Source of the DNA: Acidimicrobiia bacterium
GTDB taxonomy: Bacteria > Actinomycetota > Acidimicrobiia > Acidimicrobiales > CAIXPF01
Assembly (NCBI GenBank): GCA_947476745.1
Contig: CANJRG010000007.1
Location: forward strand, 1-64,000
Direction: 5' to 3'
DNA length: 64,000 nt
In this document: in pieces, positions 59,721-64,000 of the stretch
How the letters are laid out: every line of letters starts with the position of its first letter
Numbering within the stretch: position 1 is the stretch's first letter
Notes under the pieces: model-generated
What the model was told of the DNA's origin: nothing
The model's database searches: none
Seen by the model: the letters and a program-made list of their open reading frames with translations, nothing else
Made by a program: the position numbers and the translations under genes

Positions 59721-61574
59721 GTGACCGCTTCGACGCTTCGCTGGCGAGAGCAGTTGCTGCCAGGACCGTCCGCGTCGGACGGGTACCGGACGGTGCTCAT
59801 GGTCGGCACCACAGGGGCGGGCAAGACCACGCTGATCCGCCAACTCATCGGCACCGACCCGGGAACCGAACCGTTCCCCGCGACCTCGACGTTCAAGACC
59901 ACCACTGCGGAGACCGAGATTCTCTGTGCACCGGGCGACTTCTACGCGGTGGCGGTCTTCGCCGAGCGGATCAAGGTCCGGGCCGACATCGAGGACTGTG
60001 TCGTCGCGGCCGCCGCGGCGCTGGCCGAGGGCCGTCCCCACGACATCGCCCGTGACGCGCTCGCGGCTCACACCGACGAACGGCTGCGGCTGGAGTACGT
60101 GCTCGGTGCCGACTGGCTCGACGCGGCGGTGTCCACCATCGAGTCGGTGCTGCGCCATCGGCCGGCAGCTGGCCTCGACGAGGTCGCCGATCGGGTCCGA
60201 ACCGAGCCCACCCTGCGGGCCCTGGTGGACCACCTGCTCGCCGACGTCGCCGCCCGGTTCACCACGTTGCGGTTCGGGCAATTGCTCACCGACGACGACG
60301 AGACCTGGCCACGATGCTGGCAGTTCACCACCGACGAGCGCTCCACGCTGTTCTCGGCCATCCGGCGGCTCGCCGGCAACGATCGGGGCAGCCACGGCAC
60401 CCTGCTTTCGCCCATGGTGGAGGCGCTGCGGGTACGCGGCCCCCTGCACCCGACCTGGGCCGGCGAGATCCCCTACCTGATGGCGGTGGACACCGAGGGT
60501 CTGGGCCACGTGCCGCTCACCGCGGCGTCGCTCCCGCTGGCCGTGATCGAGCAGCTGGAGCGCGCCGACCGGATCATCGTCGTCGACGATGCCACCCACC
60601 CGATGCAGGCGGCCCCGCTGGCGGCCCTGCGGCAACTGGTCATGGCCGGCCACCTGGACAAGTTGGCTCTGTGTTTCACCCATGCCGACGGCGTGGTCGG
60701 GCCGAACATCGGCACCACCCAGGACCGGGACTCGTTGCTTCGCCGTTCGGTCAACCAGGCGGTGCTGTCGCTGCGCGACGACCTCGGCGAGACGGCGTGG
60801 CGGGCGCTCGCCCACCAGCTCGACGCCCACCACTTCGTGCTCGGCCACCTCGACCAACGCCTCGACAGCCGGAACCCCGCGCAGACCCCGGTGATCGCCG
60901 AGCTGAACCGCCTACTCGGGTGGCTACGCAAGGAACGCGTCACCATCGACACGTCCTCGTTGCGGCCGGTGTACCGCCTGAACGACCTGCGCTCGCGCCT
61001 GCTGGCGGTCGCCGAGCAGTTCGCCACCGCTTGGCCGGAGATGCTGGCCAAGACCCATTGGCGTCAGGTGCAGGCCCTCTGCCGGCGTATCGCCGACGGT
61101 GGAGACGGCTACGCCGATCTCCAACCGGTGGCCCAGCTCACGGCGTCGGTGCTCGATGCAATCCGCGATTTCGTCGAGCGGCCGATCCGGTGGACCGATG
61201 TCGTGCCGGCCGACGACCAGCAACTGGCGCTGTTCGACGGGTTCCTACGGACGGTGACCGGCGAGGTGCTCGACGTCTGCCGCGCCGAGTTGGCCGGGTC
61301 ACGCCGGGCGGACTGGGAGCAGGCCAGCACCCAGGTCGGCATGGCGACCGCCATCCAGCGCGTGGCCACCCTGGCGGCGACCGTGTTCGGGACTCTCACC
61401 GGGGTCGGCACCGACGGCACCTCGCTGGTAGAGGACGTGACCGAGCTGGTGCGCCGGGCCGCTCTGAACAGCGGCTTCGACATCGGCGACGTGGTGCGGC
61501 CGGCCGGGAACGTGTTCGGGCAGACCCTCAAGCCGGTGCGCCGGCCCGGACTCGCGCACCATCGCGGGTTCTGA
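59721..61574 (+). CDS. Orphan GTPase-like P-loop protein, function unknown
   Basis: A 617-residue protein. Walker A/G1 is GTTGAGKTT (29-37), a G3-like DTEG lies at 257-260 (MAVDTEGLGHV) and FTHADGVVG may be the G4 element, with Asp but no Lys. The rest is long and helical, without membrane segments or known domains. The spacing between G1 and G3 (220 residues) is large, as in some dynamin- or septin/AIG1-type GTPases, but I cannot place it in a family. GTG 59721. Codon use is like the neighbours, and tRNA-Pro and tRNA-Gly lie on either side. The 59447-59720 gap shows only a 14-bp direct repeat (59505, 59541). Confidence 0.65.
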   Translation: MTASTLRWREQLLPGPSASDGYRTVLMVGTTGAGKTTLIRQLIGTDPGTEPFPATSTFKTTTAETEILCAPGDFYAVAVFAERIKVRADIEDCVVAAAAALAEGRPHDIARDALAAHTDERLRLEYVLGADWLDAAVSTIESVLRHRPAAGLDEVADRVRTEPTLRALVDHLLADVAARFTTLRFGQLLTDDDETWPRCWQFTTDERSTLFSAIRRLAGNDRGSHGTLLSPMVEALRVRGPLHPTWAGEIPYLMAVDTEGLGHVPLTAASLPLAVIEQLERADRIIVVDDATHPMQAAPLAALRQLVMAGHLDKLALCFTHADGVVGPNIGTTQDRDSLLRRSVNQAVLSLRDDLGETAWRALAHQLDAHHFVLGHLDQRLDSRNPAQTPVIAELNRLLGWLRKERVTIDTSSLRPVYRLNDLRSRLLAVAEQFATAWPEMLAKTHWRQVQALCRRIADGGDGYADLQPVAQLTASVLDAIRDFVERPIRWTDVVPADDQQLALFDGFLRTVTGEVLDVCRAELAGSRRADWEQASTQVGMATAIQRVATLAATVFGTLTGVGTDGTSLVEDVTELVRRAALNSGFDIGDVVRPAGNVFGQTLKPVRRPGLAHHRGF

Positions 61575-61653
61575 GCCCCTCCTCGCACCGCGGCGATCCG
61601 GGTGCGACGCGGTAGCGGTGCGGGCCCCCTCCTCCGATAGGCTGCACGGCGCT

Positions 61654-61727
61654 GCGGGTGTAGCTCAATGGCAGAGCTCCAGCCTTCCAAGCTGGCCATG
61701 CGGGTTCGATTCCCGTCACCCGCTCCA
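61654..61727 (+). tRNA. tRNA-Gly (TCC)
   Basis: A complete cloverleaf of 74 bases including an encoded CCA. Acceptor arms GCGGGTG and CACCCGC pair fully. The anticodon loop CTTCCAA gives TCC for glycine. The T loop is TTCGATT. Confidence 0.96.
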
Positions 61728-61862
61728 ACGAATGTCCTGGTCGGACAGTACGTCGGCCCGAGGCCTCTTCGCGTCAGCCGGGTACCGACATTTGACAACG
61801 CTGCGCACTGTGTACTGCGGGCGCGACCCCGAGCCGGCCGATCAGCGCAGCGGCGGCGGGGC

Positions 61863-64000
61863 TCAGTCGTCGTTGACCACGGTGATCGTCGCCCGGTCGT
61901 CGGCGATGGTGGCCCCGACCACATCGCTCAGCACCAGCTCGAAGGACTCGTCAGGCTCAACGATGCGGTCGCCGCGCACCAGCACCGTGACCGTCCGCCT
62001 CGTGGCACCGGCAGGAAAACTCACCCGGGTGGCGGCCTTCGCCACGAAATCGGTCCCCGCCGAGGCCGTTCCCGCCACGGTGCGTACCACGAAACTGCCC
62101 GCCGCCGGTGCGGGTGCCGAGAACCGCACCGGCACCGCGACCCGCGTCGTCGCCCCGAACGGACCCTCGAGCACCCGCACATCACCCACCACCAGGGCCG
62201 GCACCGGGGACCCCACCGACACGGTGGCCTCCGACGCGGCCACCGCACGGGCACCCCGATCGTCGGTGACGGTCAGCGTCACCAGGTAGGTACCCGCCCG
62301 GGCGTAGGTGTGCTCCGTCATCGGGCCGCTCGCCGTCGTGGCGTCCCCGAAGTTCCACATCACCCCGGCGAGGACGCCATCGGGGTCGCTCGACGAGGAA
62401 CCGTCGAAACGCACCGACAACGGCGACCCGGAGACTGCCGAGCGCTGCAACCGGGCCACCGGCGGGCGGTTGGCACTGGTTCCGTCCCGCGGGCTCTCCG
62501 GCGGACCCTCCCCCACCGGTGCCATGGTGGAACGGGTGAGGAACAGTTTGTCGAGCAGCAGGCCGTCCTTGGCCAGCCAGACGTCGATGGTGTGCTCGCC
62601 CGGGGTGGGCACCACCAGGCTGGCCGCCCGGCCGTCGAGGGTGCTGCGGGTCCAGCCGAAAGTCACCCCGGCCGGGCGACTGATCCGATCCGAACCGGCG
62701 AGCGGCTGACCGTCGAGGCCCACGTGCACCACGTTGGCGTTGGCGTCGGGCGCCCGCAGCCGCAGCCACACCCGATAGATACCGGGCGCACTGAAGCGCA
62801 CCCGGTAGTGCAACGATGCCGTACCGTTCGGTACGGTTACGGCGTTGAGCCCCCGGTCGGGCAGCGCGGCCATCACCACCCCGCCTGCGGCCCCCGCCGA
62901 GGCGACCGGCGACCAGGTGTGCACCGAGGAGCCCACTTCGGAGGCATGGAAGTGCTCGGCCTCGATGGACAACGAACCGCCGAGCTCGACGAAGACGTCC
63001 GTCCCGGCCGGACGCGGACCCCCGTCCCAGGACCCCGCCGCCACCTCGGCCCCGTTACGGGTCGAGACCGACACCACCGAGCCCGACACCGACGTACCTG
63101 TTGGTACCACGTCAGTACCAGTGGGTATGGTCACATCGACGGTCTCGACGTAGATCTGGAGGTGACGGACCACGTCGGCCGGGCCGGGCAGGGAGACCCG
63201 GACGGTCCCCGCGGCGAACAGCCATGGCTCGAAATCGGCCGCCGGGACGAACTGGCGGGCCAGACCGGAGGCCACGGCCGCACCGAGCTCGTCGACCTCC
63301 ACCACCCGCAACGACCCCGGATCGAACCGACCGGTACGGCCGACGGCCGCCAGCGCGGCCGACACGTCCACCCCGACCTCGACCCGTCGGGTCCCCACCG
63401 AGGGCGCTCCCGCCGGGACGACCACGTTCAACCGCAGCCGGTGCGACGGCTCCAGCCACGGCGAGGCCACCTCGCGCACCCCCAGGTTCTCGTGGACGAC
63501 CACGTTGTTGTGGTTCCAGCCGATGGTGAACACGTCGAGATCGCCGTCTCCGTCGAGATCGGCGAGCTGCATACCGTCGTGGTACTCCTCGTCCCGGCTG
63601 ATCACGTGCGACGCCCACTGCCCGCCGCGTCCGTCAAGGTTCTCGAGTACTAGGCCGGTGCCGTGGCCGGCGTCGGCAACATCGTGCTCGCCCACCACCG
63701 CGTCGAGGTCGCCGTCACCGTCGAGATCGGCCACGTCGAGGCTGAGCAACGGATACGGACCGCCCGAGGCCATCACGTGACGGGCCCACAGGCCCGCAGG
63801 GTCGGCCGGCTGTTCGAACCAGGCCACCGTGTTCGCCGGGTCGTTCTCGTGGGTCACCACCGCGTCGAGGCGGCCGTCGCCGTTGATGTCGGCAGGCACC
63901 ACCCGATCGGGCAGCGCCACCGACCCCGGGTTGGCGGCCTCACGACAGCAGGCGGTCGGCGTGTGGAGATCGACGCGGACCCAACGGTCCTCCCCGTCGT
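61863..64000 (-). CDS. Large secreted protein: FG-GAP repeats, CBM-like, PKD and Calx-beta domains (5' end outside window)
   Basis: The frame is open from the window edge to the stop at 61863, so the N-terminus is missing; 712 codons are seen. In order: three FG-GAP/VCBS repeats with calcium loops (DINGDGRLDAVV, DLDGDGDLDAVV, DLDGDGDLDVFT); a region of about 110 residues with dyad LSIEAEHFHASE and NANVVHVGLDGQPL that looks like a carbohydrate-binding module; a PKD domain (SSSSDPDGVLAGVMWNFGD, AGTYLVTLTVTDD); and a Calx-beta domain (TASAGTDFVAKAA, EPDESFELVLSDV) at the very end. No LPxTG is present. It is likely an extracellular or surface adhesin or polysaccharide-binding protein. Confidence 0.85.
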   Translation of the reverse strand, partial: DGEDRWVRVDLHTPTACCREAANPGSVALPDRVVPADINGDGRLDAVVTHENDPANTVAWFEQPADPAGLWARHVMASGGPYPLLSLDVADLDGDGDLDAVVGEHDVADAGHGTGLVLENLDGRGGQWASHVISRDEEYHDGMQLADLDGDGDLDVFTIGWNHNNVVVHENLGVREVASPWLEPSHRLRLNVVVPAGAPSVGTRRVEVGVDVSAALAAVGRTGRFDPGSLRVVEVDELGAAVASGLARQFVPAADFEPWLFAAGTVRVSLPGPADVVRHLQIYVETVDVTIPTGTDVVPTGTSVSGSVVSVSTRNGAEVAAGSWDGGPRPAGTDVFVELGGSLSIEAEHFHASEVGSSVHTWSPVASAGAAGGVVMAALPDRGLNAVTVPNGTASLHYRVRFSAPGIYRVWLRLRAPDANANVVHVGLDGQPLAGSDRISRPAGVTFGWTRSTLDGRAASLVVPTPGEHTIDVWLAKDGLLLDKLFLTRSTMAPVGEGPPESPRDGTSANRPPVARLQRSAVSGSPLSVRFDGSSSSDPDGVLAGVMWNFGDATTASGPMTEHTYARAGTYLVTLTVTDDRGARAVAASEATVSVGSPVPALVVGDVRVLEGPFGATTRVAVPVRFSAPAPAAGSFVVRTVAGTASAGTDFVAKAATRVSFPAGATRRTVTVLVRGDRIVEPDESFELVLSDVVGATIADDRATITVVNDD

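Noticed and set aside
59373..61727. Integrated mobile island between two tRNA genes
   Set aside because: No integrase, no duplicated tRNA 3' end, and codon use like the neighbours.

Overview
The window is high-GC DNA packed with short-spaced, mostly colinear genes, many starting at GTG. The gene content and order are actinobacterial: leuS, comEA/comEC, holA, rpsT, lepA-hrcA-dnaJ-rsmE; nadD-LytR-like-rsfS; obg-proB with rplU-rpmA; a TIGR03960/TIGR03936 pair with an RNase E/G; mreBCD-mrdA-rodA; tig-clpP-clpX-folC-ndk. A BldD-type regulator, a class II DAHP synthase and a FadD32-like acyl-AMP ligase agree with this. My best placement is a deep actinobacterium, probably class Acidimicrobiia; that is inference from content and order, not from any search.

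Layout. 1-831: a partial secreted protein, a perfect 15-bp tandem array and a strong hairpin. 832-10301: bldD-like gene, the rsmE-dnaJ-hrcA-lepA operon, rpsT, holA and a comEA-comEC competence pair. 10395-19703: thioredoxin-TPR protein, PAC2 protein, acyl-AMP ligase, leuS, an orphan ATPase and a crotonase. 19783-26219: a DUF4190/FxLYD membrane protein, tRNA-Ala, a CDP-alcohol phosphatidyltransferase, small accessory enzymes and a second crotonase. 26275-32694: rsfS, LytR-like protein, nadD, a sigma-70 factor, DAHP synthase, a DUF169 protein and a histidine phosphatase. 32778-38313: a two-armed stress/membrane module, MoxR ATPase + VWA protein on one strand and AAA ATPase + membrane coiled-coil protein + PspA on the other. 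38363-45938: proB, obg, an inverted dgt, rpmA, rplU, RNase E/G. 45935-59256: one long minus-strand block of radical SAM, cell-shape, nucleotide/folate and proteolysis genes. 59373-61727: an orphan GTPase between tRNA-Pro and tRNA-Gly. 61863-64000: a large secreted FG-GAP/PKD/Calx-beta protein cut by the window edge.

How the parts connect. Most of the window is housekeeping: translation (leuS, rpsT, rplU, rpmA, lepA, obg, rsfS, rsmE), protein quality control (dnaJ, hrcA, tig, clpP, clpX), rod-shape wall growth (mreB/C/D, mrdA, rodA, LytR-like) and DNA uptake (comEA/EC). The parts that stand out are the bldD-like gene with a BldD-box-like palindrome on its own putative promoter and an intact c-di-GMP motif; the PspA/AAA and MoxR/VWA cluster sitting where proA and neighbours usually lie between proB and nadD; two crotonases without either catalytic glutamate; and two orphan NTPases of unknown role. 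No integrase, transposase, CRISPR array or rRNA gene was seen.
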